Source of the DNA: Chromatiaceae bacterium
GTDB lineage: Bacteria > Pseudomonadota > Gammaproteobacteria > Chromatiales > Chromatiaceae
Reading direction: 5' to 3'
Assembly: GCA_007693535.1 (NCBI GenBank)
Contig: REDK01000065.1
Location: 1 to 34,324 of the forward strand
DNA length: 34,324 bases
Shown piece after piece: positions 9,543-17,754 of this stretch (the first letter of the stretch is position 1; each line of letters opens with the position of its first letter). A model generated the notes under the pieces. That model was not told the origin of the DNA. It made no database searches and saw nothing but the letters and a program-made list of their open reading frames with translations. The position numbers and the translations under genes were made by a program.

Positions 9543-9605
9543 TCACCGGTCGCGGCCATGGATGGGTCCTGGCGCCGGTTCGGTTGAGGTTCGGTCAGGC
9601 GGGGA

Positions 9606-10463
9606 TCAGTCGGCCGGCTTGCGGAAGTGGAAGATGCCCCAGGCGAGGTAGTTGAGGGTACCGGCATCGATCCAATGCCCGAGCCCGGTGATCATCCGTT
9701 CGATGTAGTCGGCGGAGACCTGGTCGGCCAGCATCGGCCGCTGCCGTTGCAGCTCGTCGCGCACGCGCTGGTAATGGTTCACCAGTTGCCCGGTCAGATC
9801 GCTGAAATCCACCTCGTGCAGGCCCAGATTGGTCAGGGCCTCGCGATAGAAGGCCGGTGATCCTAGCGATGCGAGATGGATGCGGTCGAGGACCGGCTGC
9901 AGGACCCCGTCTGGGCAATCGTCGGCCTGCATCGGATCGGTGAAGACCAGTTCGCCGCCGGGACGCAAGACCCGGGCTGCCTCCGCCAGTACCTGCGCGC
10001 GGCGGCCGCTGTGCAGGATCGCATCCTGGGACCATACCAGATCAAACTGCCGATCCGGGGCCGGCACCTCCTCGAAGCTGCCGGTGATCACCTCGATCAA
10101 CTGGTCCAGCCCGGCTGCGCGGTTCATGGCGCGATCACGGGCGTTCTCGGTCTCGCTCAGATTCAGCGCCGTGACCCGGCAACCGAAGGTCTGCGCCAGA
10201 TAGCGGGCGGCCCCGCCGTAGCCGGCACCGAGGTCGAGCACCCGGCTCTGCGGCCCCAGTGGCGCGACCATCCCCGCCATGCGCTCGACGGTGCGACGGC
10301 TGGCCGCGGCGATCGGCTCATCGGCCGCCTCATAGAGGCCGATGTGGATGTCCTCGCCACCCCAGACATGGAAGTAGAAATTGTCCGCATCGCTGCTATC
10401 GTAATAGGCGCGCGCGGTTTCGACCGCGGTTGACAGGCCGCTGGCGGGCTGGGTCTCGTTCAT
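9606..10463 (-). CDS. sdmt: Sarcosine/dimethylglycine N-methyltransferase (SDMT)
   Basis: Transfers methyl groups from S-adenosylmethionine to sarcosine and dimethylglycine, finishing glycine betaine synthesis from glycine. The 285-residue protein has SAM motif I VLDLGAGYGGAARYLA (75-90), the acidic end of the next strand region (LNLSETENARDRA), and motif IV-like LVWSQDAILHSG. The N-terminus YYDSSDADNFYFHVWGGEDI and the C-terminal WIDAGTLNYLAWGIFHFRKP are characteristic of the Halorhodospira-type SDMT. The start ATG at 10463 overlaps the GSMT stop (ATGA at 10460-10463). The same frame is open further upstream, but that sequence lies inside the GSMT gene. Together the pair lets the cell make betaine without choline, mainly for salt tolerance. 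Confidence 0.93.
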   Translation of the reverse strand: MNETQPASGLSTAVETARAYYDSSDADNFYFHVWGGEDIHIGLYEAADEPIAAASRRTVERMAGMVAPLGPQSRVLDLGAGYGGAARYLAQTFGCRVTALNLSETENARDRAMNRAAGLDQLIEVITGSFEEVPAPDRQFDLVWSQDAILHSGRRAQVLAEAARVLRPGGELVFTDPMQADDCPDGVLQPVLDRIHLASLGSPAFYREALTNLGLHEVDFSDLTGQLVNHYQRVRDELQRQRPMLADQVSADYIERMITGLGHWIDAGTLNYLAWGIFHFRKPAD

Positions 10464-11278
10464 TCCGACTGCCCCCCCTGTACATAGCGCTTCTCGGCGA
10501 CGTGGATAAAGAAATCCGGCTCTTCGTCGCGATAGGTCTCCTGAAAATCGCCATAGGTGGTGACCCGCTGGAAGCCGACCTCGTGCAGCAAGCGGCGGAC
10601 ATACAGCTTGCGTAGTGGAAACATATTGAGATGGAATACGCGCTCGCCGGGAAACTCGTAGCGAAAGCGGGCCAGGCTGTCGTCGACGTGCTCCGGCGTC
10701 GCCCGGACATCGTCCCCGCAATAATAGAAGTTATGGCTGGGCTCGATGCGATGATCGAGCAAGGCATCATAATTGCGCTGATCCAGGATCAGGATGCCAT
10801 CGTGGCGCAGGGTGGCATAGAACTCGGCCAGCGCCTTGCGCCGATCGTTCTCCTCGTGGAGATGGGTGAAGGAGTTACCGAGACAGATCACCGCGTCGTA
10901 GTAGTCATGGATGTCGCGGTTCAGCCAGCGCCAATCGGCCTGCGCCGTGCGCAGCAGGAAATCGCGGCGGCGGGCGTTCTCGAAGGCCTTGGCCAACATG
11001 GTCGGACTGCCGTCGGCACTGGTGACCTCGAACCCGGACTGCAACAGGCGCAGCGAGTGGAAACCGGTGCCAGTAGCCACATCCAGCACCTTGCGCGCCC
11101 CGTGCTCGCGCAGTACGCGGATGAAGAAATCGCCCTCGGCGCGCGCGCGCCCATCCCAGTCGATCAACTGATCCCAGAGATCGACGAAGGAATGGACATA
11201 TTCGCGGCGATAGGCATCGGTATCGCGCACCGCGAGGGGATCACGGCCGTAGTCCTGCTCTGAATGACTCGGTTTCAT
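10460..11278 (-). CDS. gsmt: Glycine/sarcosine N-methyltransferase (GSMT)
   Basis: Methylates glycine to sarcosine and dimethylglycine with S-adenosylmethionine, the first half of the three-step betaine pathway. The 272-residue protein carries motif I VLDVATGTGFHSLRLL (64-79), then TSADGSPTMLAKAFENAR, and CLGNSFTHLHEENDRRKAL. Both these segments and the N-terminal YGRDPLAVRDTDAYRREYV are typical of the halophile GSMT family. GGAG precedes ATG 11278 by about seven bases. It is the first gene of a two-gene unit with SDMT and probably carries the operon promoter in the long spacer upstream. Expression is likely to respond to salt, as in related organisms, but no defined osmotic control site can be read here. 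Confidence 0.95.
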   Translation of the reverse strand: MKPSHSEQDYGRDPLAVRDTDAYRREYVHSFVDLWDQLIDWDGRARAEGDFFIRVLREHGARKVLDVATGTGFHSLRLLQSGFEVTSADGSPTMLAKAFENARRRDFLLRTAQADWRWLNRDIHDYYDAVICLGNSFTHLHEENDRRKALAEFYATLRHDGILILDQRNYDALLDHRIEPSHNFYYCGDDVRATPEHVDDSLARFRYEFPGERVFHLNMFPLRKLYVRRLLHEVGFQRVTTYGDFQETYRDEEPDFFIHVAEKRYVQGGQSE

Positions 11279-11756
11279 CTTGACTCCACATAGTCGGTTG
11301 ATGCGCCGGCCACGGTCGTGGCGACGCGGTTTGAAAACCCCGCCATGATGGATGCCCCAGGGCGCTTACCGGGCGCGGTAACCCACGCCGCGCGAACCGA
11401 CCCATAATCGATCCAAGACCGACGCGACCGGGCAGCGCCGCAGCCGCGGCAGATGGTCGAGACGCACCGCCGCGAGCGTCTGGGACAAGACGAGGTGGCA
11501 CCAGGGGTGGCGCCGTGATGACAGTTGCAATAACTGCGGAGATGGCCGCTAGGGCCGAGGAACGAGCCCCATCAGTATAGCCGCATTTCTCGCCGCATTC
11601 ACAGACCCGGCCCGGGGTGCGTGCCAACAGGACGGCAGCGCACCGGCGCCGGGAGCGTGACGGGAGGCTACCGGGTAGGGCGTCGGCAGCAGGCCGGGAA
11701 CCGTGGCCAGCCGTCACGCTGGCGCAAAATGGCAGCGATTGCGGCGGTGCCCGCGC
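11279..11756. other. Gene-free spacer upstream of GSMT, possible promoter
   Basis: This 478-base stretch separates the GSMT start from the end of the symporter gene. I see no convincing gene: the minus frame through 11241-11717 is Arg/Ala/Pro-rich and shows no family features. A TATACT hexamer on the minus strand (11579-11574) could be a -10 element for gsmt, with only a weak -35 candidate 16 bases before it. That would give a leader of nearly 300 bases. A small inverted repeat (TTACC...GGTAA) lies around 11367-11382. Confidence 0.35.
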
Positions 11757-13319
11757 TCAGGCGAAGGCAAGCACCAGGGCCAGCGTCAGCAGCAATAGCA
11801 GCAGGGCGGCCAGGCGATAGTCGCGCCAGATCGGCACCGGCGGATCGGGCCGCGCCATGGCTCGATCCCAGACCGCATTCACCGGTGCCGTGGCCGGCCA
11901 CCGCCAGGCGGTGAGCATGAAGATCAGCAGCGCCGCGCCGAACAGCAGCCCGGCCACCAGGGTGAAATGCAGCTCCAGCCAGCCAACCAGCCCGAGGCCG
12001 AACAGCAGCACCGAGAGGGCATGGCCACCGATCAGCGTGGACAGCGCGCTGACCGGGCCGCCGCGCCGCCATAGGGCACCGAGCAAGAACACCGCCGCCA
12101 CCGGCGGCACCAGATAGGACAAGGCCGTTTGCAGATAGTGAAACAGCCCGGCGAAATGACCGATCAGCGGCGCGGTGAAGGCGGCCAGCAGCATGAACAG
12201 GCCAATCGCAGCGCGACCGACCCAGGCCGTCGCCCGGGCACCGAGCCCGGGCCGCAGCGGGCGGATGAAGTCCAGGGTCAGCAGGGCGGCAGCCGCGTTC
12301 AGGGTCGAATCGATGCTCGACATCAGCGCGGCGAGCAGGGCCGCCAGGATCAGCCCCGACAACCCCGCCGGTAACAGGGTCGCAATCAGGGTGGGAAAGA
12401 CCTGATCCGGGTTATCCAACGGCGGCAGAATCATCGCCGCGATCACCCCGGGCAGTACCATGATGAACAGCACCGGCAGCTTCAGCAGTCCGGCCAGCAG
12501 CGCCCCGGCGCGGGCATGGGCGAGGCTGCGCGCACCCAACACTCGCTGCACGATGAATTGATTGGCACACCAGAAATAGAACCCCAGCACCGGCACCCCC
12601 ACCAGCACCCCGAGCCAGGGCAGGTCCGGGTCATCCAGCGGCAGGAACAGCGACAGTTGCTGCGGTGGCGTGGCCGCCACCAGGGCCGCCCAATCGAAAT
12701 CGATCGCGGCGAAGCTCAACCAGGTGACCAGCACCGCCCCGACGAGCAGCAGCAGGGCCTGGATCACGTCGGTATAGACCACCGCCGCCAGGCCGCCGGC
12801 GGCGGTATAGGCCCCGGCGATCAGGGCCAGCAGCAGGGCCGCGCTCAGCAGATCCAGCCCGGGCACCAGACTGGTGAGCACCACGGCCCCGGCGAACAGG
12901 GTGCCGGCGGTATCGATCAGGATATTACCGACCAGGGTCAGGGCCGAGACGTAGCGCCGGGCATAGCGGTCGAAGCGCCGCTCCAGGTATTCCGGCACCG
13001 TCCCGACCGGATCGCGCAGATACAGCGGCACAAACACTACCGCCATCAGCACCAGCACCGGGGCCGCCATCCATTCGTAGTTGGCCACCGCCACCCCCCA
13101 CACATAGGCGGCACCGGCCAGCCCGATCAGGGTGGTGGAGGAGATGTTAGACGCAAACAGCGATAGCCCCACCGGCAGCCAGTGCAGGCGCCGGCCGGCC
13201 AGAAACAGGTCATCGGCATCATGGGTACGCCGGGCGGTGATGACCCCGATGACGACGATCAGCAGCCCATAGCCGGCGATGACGACGAGATCGATCGCGG
13301 CGAGCGGGGTGGTTTCCAT
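11757..13319 (-). CDS. Sodium:solute symporter (SSS family)
   Basis: A 520-residue polytopic inner-membrane protein with about 13-14 hydrophobic helices. The N-terminal features match the SSS family: IGVITARRTHDADDLFLAGRR, then LHWLPVGLSLFASNISSTTLIGLAGAAY, a segment that forms part of the Na+/substrate site, and DPVGTVPEYLERRF. Later, LILAALLAALMSSIDSTLNA carries the conserved serine-rich helix of the second sodium site. It would import a solute with sodium. The motif pattern is closer to the sugar/inositol (SGLT) side of the family than to PutP, but I cannot name the substrate. Lying next to the betaine genes, it could serve osmolyte or carbon uptake. ATG 13319 is the first codon of METTPLAAID; no strong ribosome site is visible. 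Confidence 0.9.
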   Translation of the reverse strand: METTPLAAIDLVVIAGYGLLIVVIGVITARRTHDADDLFLAGRRLHWLPVGLSLFASNISSTTLIGLAGAAYVWGVAVANYEWMAAPVLVLMAVVFVPLYLRDPVGTVPEYLERRFDRYARRYVSALTLVGNILIDTAGTLFAGAVVLTSLVPGLDLLSAALLLALIAGAYTAAGGLAAVVYTDVIQALLLLVGAVLVTWLSFAAIDFDWAALVAATPPQQLSLFLPLDDPDLPWLGVLVGVPVLGFYFWCANQFIVQRVLGARSLAHARAGALLAGLLKLPVLFIMVLPGVIAAMILPPLDNPDQVFPTLIATLLPAGLSGLILAALLAALMSSIDSTLNAAAALLTLDFIRPLRPGLGARATAWVGRAAIGLFMLLAAFTAPLIGHFAGLFHYLQTALSYLVPPVAAVFLLGALWRRGGPVSALSTLIGGHALSVLLFGLGLVGWLELHFTLVAGLLFGAALLIFMLTAWRWPATAPVNAVWDRAMARPDPPVPIWRDYRLAALLLLLLTLALVLAFA

Positions 13320-13545
13320 CGCGAGCAGCGGCCTGACGGGTGCAGCAGTGGTGCTGGCACCCTAACCCAGGCCGGTCCCCGCTGACCAGCCCGCGCGCCG
13401 GCACCAGTCGCACCGGCCACCGGGGAACGCATGCAGCCCGCCGAGGCTGGCGAGCCCGTCTCCGTTCACTTCCTTGTCGCTGCCGTTGTCGCTGTCGCGA
13501 TCGTGGTCGTCAGCGACCGGCAACAGACTCAGGCTCGTCCCCGCA

Positions 13546-14157
13546 TCAACACATGCCGGCCACCGCGATCGCCTGATCGATGCGCGCATGGTCGTTGGGC
13601 AGGCGCAGCCCGGTGACCCGGCGCAGTCCGTCCAGGATGCCGCAGAAGGGACCGCCGGCATCCGCCGTCGGCGCGGTCTCGAAGCAGGCATCGTAGGCCA
13701 GGGCCAACTCGCCGACGAAGGCCTGACAGAGCGCCTCGGCCGCGCCGCCGTGATGGCCGCCGTTGGGGCCGCCACGATGGCCATTGGCAGGACCAGGCAG
13801 ATCGTGCACGGCAGCGGCGCAGGCGGCAGCCACCAGCGCCGGCACCGCCGTCGGGGCGACCTGCCGCAGGCGTTCGAGCAGGGCCGCGATCTGATAGTCC
13901 AGCGCTGCCAAGAACACCCGCCGTTCCAGCGCATCGCCGATGCCGCGGCGAATCAGTTCGGCCTCCAGCAACTGTCGTTGGGGGCGGGTCAGCCCGACCC
14001 CGGTGTCGGCTGGCAGTGGCGCCGCGGCGGCGGCCGCCGGCTCACCCCGTTGGCCGCCGCCGATGGGCGGCCACGGGGCCAGCGGCCACGGGGCCAGGGT
14101 CGGCCCGGGATGCCAGCGGTGCGAACCGAATAGTTGGTGCATGACGCAATCCCCCAT
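13546..14157 (-). CDS. Hypothetical protein with His/Gly-rich segment
   Basis: I do not recognise this protein of about 203 residues. ATG 14157 (MGDCVMHQLFGSHRW) is preceded by GGGGGA five to ten bases upstream; the in-frame ATG at 14142 (MHQLFGSH) is an alternative. The N-terminal part is Pro/Trp/Ala-rich, the centre is helical (QLLEAELIRRGIGDALERRV), and a low-complexity NGHRGGPNGGHHGG stretch sits near the middle of the second half. No signal peptide or membrane helix is apparent. The frame continues upstream to 14433, but that part translates the repeat spacer and is not believable. No function can be suggested; the 226 bases after it (13320-13545) hold nothing identifiable. Confidence 0.5.
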   Translation of the reverse strand: MGDCVMHQLFGSHRWHPGPTLAPWPLAPWPPIGGGQRGEPAAAAAAPLPADTGVGLTRPQRQLLEAELIRRGIGDALERRVFLAALDYQIAALLERLRQVAPTAVPALVAAACAAAVHDLPGPANGHRGGPNGGHHGGAAEALCQAFVGELALAYDACFETAPTADAGGPFCGILDGLRRVTGLRLPNDHARIDQAIAVAGMC

Positions 14158-14364
14158 GTTTTCCCCCGAAAGGCTGGCCCTGCATAATTGGAGCATAGCC
14201 GAAAAGAGGACAAATGGAACAGCGTGTTGCACGCGAAAGCTTAGACACCACCTGAATCCGTGCATGCGGCCGGGAGACACCCCGGGAGCGGCGGGCGGCG
14301 GCCACCCGGCGGCAGCGGCCGCGCGGGGCGTGCCCTCGTGGCTGTGATTGGGGGGCCGTCGCGA

Positions 14365-14547
14365 CCCGCACCCGCCAGGGGATTGCGAGGCGAGCGCAGA
14401 ATCCCCGACCAACCAACCACTGGCGTCATGCACGAGGCGTTCAACCTAGAAGCGGCAGTTGAACGGCCCGCACCCGAAAGGTGATGCCGAGGTGAGCGAA
14501 GAATTACATACCAGTCAATCACTTACGTGATGCACGAAGCGTTCAAC
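14365..14547. repeat. Two 81-bp direct repeats in an intergenic spacer
   Basis: Unit A (14365-14445) and unit B (14467-14547) are both exactly 81 bases and align without gaps, with 63 of 81 positions identical by hand count. Both begin CCCGCACCCG and end GCGTTCAAC. The intervening 21 bases belong to a 20-bp inverted repeat. The spacer 14158-14580 contains no convincing gene; open frames across it merely translate the repeats. This looks like a dispersed intergenic repeat family rather than an insertion sequence, since no transposase is present. Confidence 0.85.
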
Positions 14548-14560
14548 TGCCGTTTCTAGG
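14445..14560. repeat. 20-bp inverted repeat flanking unit B
   Basis: CCTAGAAGCGGCAGTTGAAC (14445-14464) is the reverse complement, with one mismatch, of GTTCAACTGCCGTTTCTAGG (14541-14560). Together they bracket the second 81-bp unit, giving it the look of a small element with terminal inverted repeats. Confidence 0.85.
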
Positions 14561-14586
14561 TTCAACTGCCGTGTCTCGGTTCAATC
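14541..14586. repeat. 19-bp tandem repeat adjoining the inverted repeat
   Basis: GTTCAACTGCCGTTTCTAG (14541-14559) is followed directly by GTTCAACTGCCGTGTCTCG (14560-14578) and a partial third copy, GTTCAATC. The array runs into the 3' end of the next minus-strand gene, whose stop codon is at 14581-14583. Confidence 0.85.
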
Positions 14587-15054
14587 ATCAGCGGTCGGGC
14601 CGGGTCGCGCTGCCCGGGCGCGGCGCTGCAGGTCGGCGAACCTGGCCTCGGCAGCCGCGATGCGCGCCGCATAGCGGGCAGCCAGGGCCGCGATTTCAGC
14701 CTCGAGGTCCTGACCATTGCGCACCTCTCCAGCCTCTCCGGGCTCGCGCTGCCAGGGATGTGCAGCCACCTCGGACGCTGCATGTCGGTCGGCGCGCAAG
14801 CGGGCCAGCGCCTCGTCGCGCTCCTTGCGCAGATCGCTCAGGTGGCCCTCGCTGCGCGCCACCTCCCGCATCATTGCCATCCACTCGGCAAAGGCGTCGT
14901 CGGCCAGGGCCGGCAGCGCGGCCGCCAACAGCCCTCCCAGGACCCATGCCCGTGCCCATGCCCGTGTCCGGAGTCGGCACCATCCCCCGGCCAGCCAGCG
15001 CGCCGCCGCGCACGGCCAGCCCCAGGGTCCGCTCTGCACTGATCGCCTCTGCAT
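14581..15054 (-). CDS. Small exported helical protein of unknown function
   Basis: A 157-residue frame. After a basic N-terminus, residues about 32-51 (RAWVLGGLLAAALPALA then DDAF) form a convincing Sec signal peptide with Ala-x-Ala cleavage. The mature part is charged and helical with coiled-coil character (WMAMMREVARSEGHLSDLRK; EIAALAARYAARIAAAEARF), suggesting a small periplasmic helical protein. The true start may be inside the frame, since the signal peptide would be unusually long from the first ATG. The gene follows the glycosylase gene by 54 bases on the same strand and may be the last gene of that operon. Its stop lies within the tandem-repeat array. I do not recognise a family. Confidence 0.6.
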   Translation of the reverse strand: MQRRSVQSGPWGWPCAAARWLAGGWCRLRTRAWARAWVLGGLLAAALPALADDAFAEWMAMMREVARSEGHLSDLRKERDEALARLRADRHAASEVAAHPWQREPGEAGEVRNGQDLEAEIAALAARYAARIAAAEARFADLQRRARAARPGPTADD

Positions 15055-15108
15055 CGGTCTCTCTGCTCGTGGTCGCGCTGCTCGTCATCGCGGTGCGATG
15101 GGGCGGGC

Positions 15109-15738
15109 TCAGTCGTTCCCGCCGGCGTCGGTATCGGCCAGCGCTGGCAGGATCACCCGCCAGGCCGCCAGCTTCTCGGCCAGGGTGCGCGCGGCATGGG
15201 CCGGGCTGGTGGACGGCAACCGCAGCCGCGGTAACCGCTGTTGGGCCGGGGCCAGCAGTGGCAGCACCCGGCGCTGGAACTCGCGCTCGGCAGTGGCGCC
15301 GTTGAAGGCGATCCGTGCGATCCCGGGCCAGGCCGCGAACAGGGCGACGAAGTCGTTGACCTGGATGCTATCCGGACGGATCGCCTGATCCAGACTGCCC
15401 TGGCGCTCGCAGGCGGCGATCACATCCCACAGGGCGATGCCATGCGCGACCAGGGCGCGGGTGCGCCTGGCATAGTCGGCCGCCGCGGGCAGCCCCAGCA
15501 GGTGGCACATGATGGGCCAAAAGGCGTTGCGGGGATGGCCGTAATACTGCTGCTGGCGCAGCGAGGCGAGCCCCGGCATGGAGCCCAGGATGAGCAGGCG
15601 CGGCTGCCCGCCGATGATCGGGGCGAGACCCTGGCGGCACTCGCCGACCGGCGCCTCGCGCCCCGGTTCACGCTCCGGTTCGCGTCCCGTTTCACGTCCC
15701 GGCCCACGCTGGGCACCTGTCTCTAGCCGCGCCCTCAT
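15109..15738 (-). CDS. DNA-deoxyinosine glycosylase (uracil-DNA glycosylase family 6-like)
   Basis: A repair enzyme expected to remove deaminated purine (hypoxanthine) from DNA. The uracil-DNA glycosylase fold motif appears as LLILGSMPGLASLRQQQYY (48-66), directly followed by GHPRNAFWPIM (67-77), the hallmark of the family that acts on deoxyinosine. LRLPSTSPAHA near the C-terminus matches the second UDG motif (LPSTSPA). The 209-residue length exceeds the usual 160-180 because of about 40 extra N-terminal residues, largely a low-complexity RETGREPEREPGREAP repeat. The start ATG at 15738 overlaps the stop of the transporter gene (ATGA at 15735-15738). The same frame continues far upstream but there only shadows the transporter. 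Confidence 0.85.
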   Translation of the reverse strand: MRARLETGAQRGPGRETGREPEREPGREAPVGECRQGLAPIIGGQPRLLILGSMPGLASLRQQQYYGHPRNAFWPIMCHLLGLPAAADYARRTRALVAHGIALWDVIAACERQGSLDQAIRPDSIQVNDFVALFAAWPGIARIAFNGATAEREFQRRVLPLLAPAQQRLPRLRLPSTSPAHAARTLAEKLAAWRVILPALADTDAGGND

Positions 15739-16625
15739 CCCAGCAGGATCAAGGCCACCCCGGCCAGCATCAGCAGGCCGGCCGGCAGCCGCGTGCGCAG
15801 CCCGTGCTCGCCGAACAGCAACACCCCGTAGAGGATGCCAAAGACCAGGCTGGTGCGCTTGACCGCGATCATGTAGGCCACCTCCACGAGCTGAATGGCA
15901 AGGAAATGGGTCAGCACCATCACCGCATTCAGGGCCGCCACCAGCAGCACCGCCAGTGGCCGCCGCCACAGGCGGCGCAGCGACGCCGATCTCCGCCCGG
16001 CCAGCGGCAGCGCGAACAGCACCGCCACCAGGGCGCCGATGACGGCGAAATAGAAGGCCCCGAACTGGCGCGGCCCCAGATAGGCCATCGCCGCCTTGCC
16101 GGTCACCGCGGTGCCGGCATAGAGCACCGCCACCGCCAGCATCATCCGCGCACCCGGCTCCCACCGAATGGCGGTCAACGGCCGCAGCCAACTGCGCCAG
16201 TCCGACCGCCGCGCGGCGCCGCTGTTCAACAGCCAGGCACCGGCCACCACCAGCAGGATGCCGCCGATCCCGGCGGCGCCGATGCGCTCGCCGAGCAGCA
16301 GCCAGGCCACCAGCACCACGAAGGCCGGGGTAAAGGCCAGATAGGGCAGCGTCAGCGACAACGGATGATCGCGGATGGCGGCCATATACAGCAGCATCGC
16401 GGCGATCTCCAACGGCACCGACAGGCCCATCCAGCCCCAGAAGGCGGCCGGCAACGTGCGCGGGTCCGGCAACCCCACCAACAGCGGCAACAGCAGCAGC
16501 CCGCTCAGCGTAAATCGCACCAGGGTGAGTTCGGCGGCCGAATAGTTCCGCAGCCAGGCCTTGGTGGCGGCATCCGCCGAGGCCAGGCTGAAGGCACACA
16601 GCAGCGTCAGCGCGAACCATTCCAT
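15735..16625 (-). CDS. EamA/DMT-family transporter
   Basis: A 296-residue integral membrane protein with about ten hydrophobic helices arranged as two similar halves, as in the drug/metabolite transporter superfamily. The first half contains SADAATKAWLRNYSAAELTLVRF and the second KRTSLVFGILYGVLLFGEHGLRTRL, where the 'G..ll.GE' pattern before the last helix is typical of EamA repeats. Such proteins usually export small metabolites or amino acids; the substrate is not readable. It lies between dusA (67 bases upstream) and the glycosylase gene (overlapping), so these genes are probably co-transcribed. Confidence 0.88.
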   Translation of the reverse strand: MEWFALTLLCAFSLASADAATKAWLRNYSAAELTLVRFTLSGLLLLPLLVGLPDPRTLPAAFWGWMGLSVPLEIAAMLLYMAAIRDHPLSLTLPYLAFTPAFVVLVAWLLLGERIGAAGIGGILLVVAGAWLLNSGAARRSDWRSWLRPLTAIRWEPGARMMLAVAVLYAGTAVTGKAAMAYLGPRQFGAFYFAVIGALVAVLFALPLAGRRSASLRRLWRRPLAVLLVAALNAVMVLTHFLAIQLVEVAYMIAVKRTSLVFGILYGVLLFGEHGLRTRLPAGLLMLAGVALILLG

Positions 16626-16692
16626 CCGGGCGGTGCGTCAGGCGCGTCCATCAGAGACCGACGCGGCGCGGCGACCGGCCGGCCAGCCGCCC

Positions 16693-17754
16693 TCACTCAC
16701 GCCCACTGCCGAGCACCGCCGCCGCCGCGGCCTGCAACACCGCCAGGCCGGCCCCAGGCCGGTGCGCCTGCTCGCTCAGGTGCCGGCGCCAGGCCTTGGC
16801 CCCGGGACGGCCGTGAAACAGCCCCAACAGATGGCGGCTCATGGCCACCAGCGGCACCCCATCCGCGAGTTCCCGCGCCACGTAGGCGAACAGGCCATCC
16901 AGCACCTCCGCCGGGGTCGGCGGCGGGGTCGTGGCGCCAAAGATCAGCTGATCGGCGCTGGCCAGCAGCCAGGGGTCGTGATAAGCGGCCCGACCGATCA
17001 TGACCCCGTCCAGCGGCGGCGCGCCCAGAGGCGGCGGCGCGGCCGGGGCGAATGCCAGCGGCAGGGTGGCGCGACCCGTTGCCTCAGGCGCCAGTCCCAG
17101 TTCACGCCGCGCCTGGGTCAGGTCCAAGATGCCGCCATTGAGCACGATCGGCAGCCGCGGGAAATCCTGCTTCAGGCGCCGCACCAGGTCGTAGCGCAAC
17201 GGCGGCACCTCGCGATTCTCGCGCGGGCTCAGGCCCTGTAGCCAGGCCTTGCGGGCATGCACGATCAGGGCCGAGCAACCGGCCGCCGCCAGCTTGTCGG
17301 TGAAGGCCGCCAGCGCCTCGTAGCTGTCCTGGGTATCGATCCCAATGCGGGTCTTCACCGTCACCGGCACCGCCACCGCGGCACGCATCGCCGCCACCGC
17401 CGCCGCCACCAGCTCCGGTTCGGCCATCAGGCAGGCACCGAAGCGCCCGGACTGGACCCGGTTCGACGGACAGCCCACATTGAGGTTGATCTCGTCATAG
17501 CCCCAGTCCTCCCCCAGGCGGGCGCACCAGGCCAGTGCGTCCGGATCGGCCCCGCCCAGTTGCAGGGCCAGCGGATGCTCGACCGGATCGAAGCGCAGAT
17601 GGCGCGCCTGGTCACCGTGCCGCAGCGCGCCGGTGGTCACCATCTCGGTATAGAGCAGGGTCTGGCGCGTCAGCAGCCGCGCCAGCGCGCGGAAATGACG
17701 GTCGGTCCAATCCAGCATGGGCGCGACGGCAAGGCGGCGATCCAGGCCAGGCAT
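16693..17754 (-). CDS. dusA: tRNA-dihydrouridine synthase A
   Basis: Reduces uridines in the tRNA D-loop (U20/U20a in E. coli) with FMN and NADPH. The 353-residue protein starts with LAVAPMLDWTDRHFRALARLL, has the catalytic cysteine in INLNVGCPSNRVQSG (Cys95), the flavin/tRNA lysine in VKTRIGID, and the DusA-specific VHARKAWLQGLSPRENREVP. The C-terminal GVMIGRAAYHDPW is also typical. It carries about 25-30 extra Ala/Pro-rich residues between the NGGI strand and that last motif, which look like a loop insertion. ATG 17754 was chosen because conserved sequence begins within ten residues. The next genes on the strand, the transporter and glycosylase, probably share its transcript. Confidence 0.95.
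   Translation of the reverse strand: MPGLDRRLAVAPMLDWTDRHFRALARLLTRQTLLYTEMVTTGALRHGDQARHLRFDPVEHPLALQLGGADPDALAWCARLGEDWGYDEINLNVGCPSNRVQSGRFGACLMAEPELVAAAVAAMRAAVAVPVTVKTRIGIDTQDSYEALAAFTDKLAAAGCSALIVHARKAWLQGLSPRENREVPPLRYDLVRRLKQDFPRLPIVLNGGILDLTQARRELGLAPEATGRATLPLAFAPAAPPPLGAPPLDGVMIGRAAYHDPWLLASADQLIFGATTPPPTPAEVLDGLFAYVARELADGVPLVAMSRHLLGLFHGRPGAKAWRRHLSEQAHRPGAGLAVLQAAAAAVLGSGRE

Noticed and set aside
11241-11717. 158-codon minus frame upstream of GSMT
   Set aside because: Composition is Arg/Ala/Pro/Ser-rich with no hydrophobic core pattern, and it overlaps the GSMT start. A gene-free promoter region is more likely.
14241-14522. Minus frame with repeated ILRSPR..L.GAGR segments
   Set aside because: It simply translates the two 81-bp repeats; the peptide similarity reflects the DNA repeat and there is no ribosome site.
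14365-14586. CRISPR array
   Set aside because: Only two long units of 81 bp at 78% identity, with an inverted 20-bp sequence between; units are too long, too few and too divergent, and no cas genes are present.
15739-16620. N-terminal extension of the glycosylase frame up to 16620
   Set aside because: That part runs antiframe within the EamA transporter gene, which has clear membrane helices; the overlap start at 15738 is the natural one.
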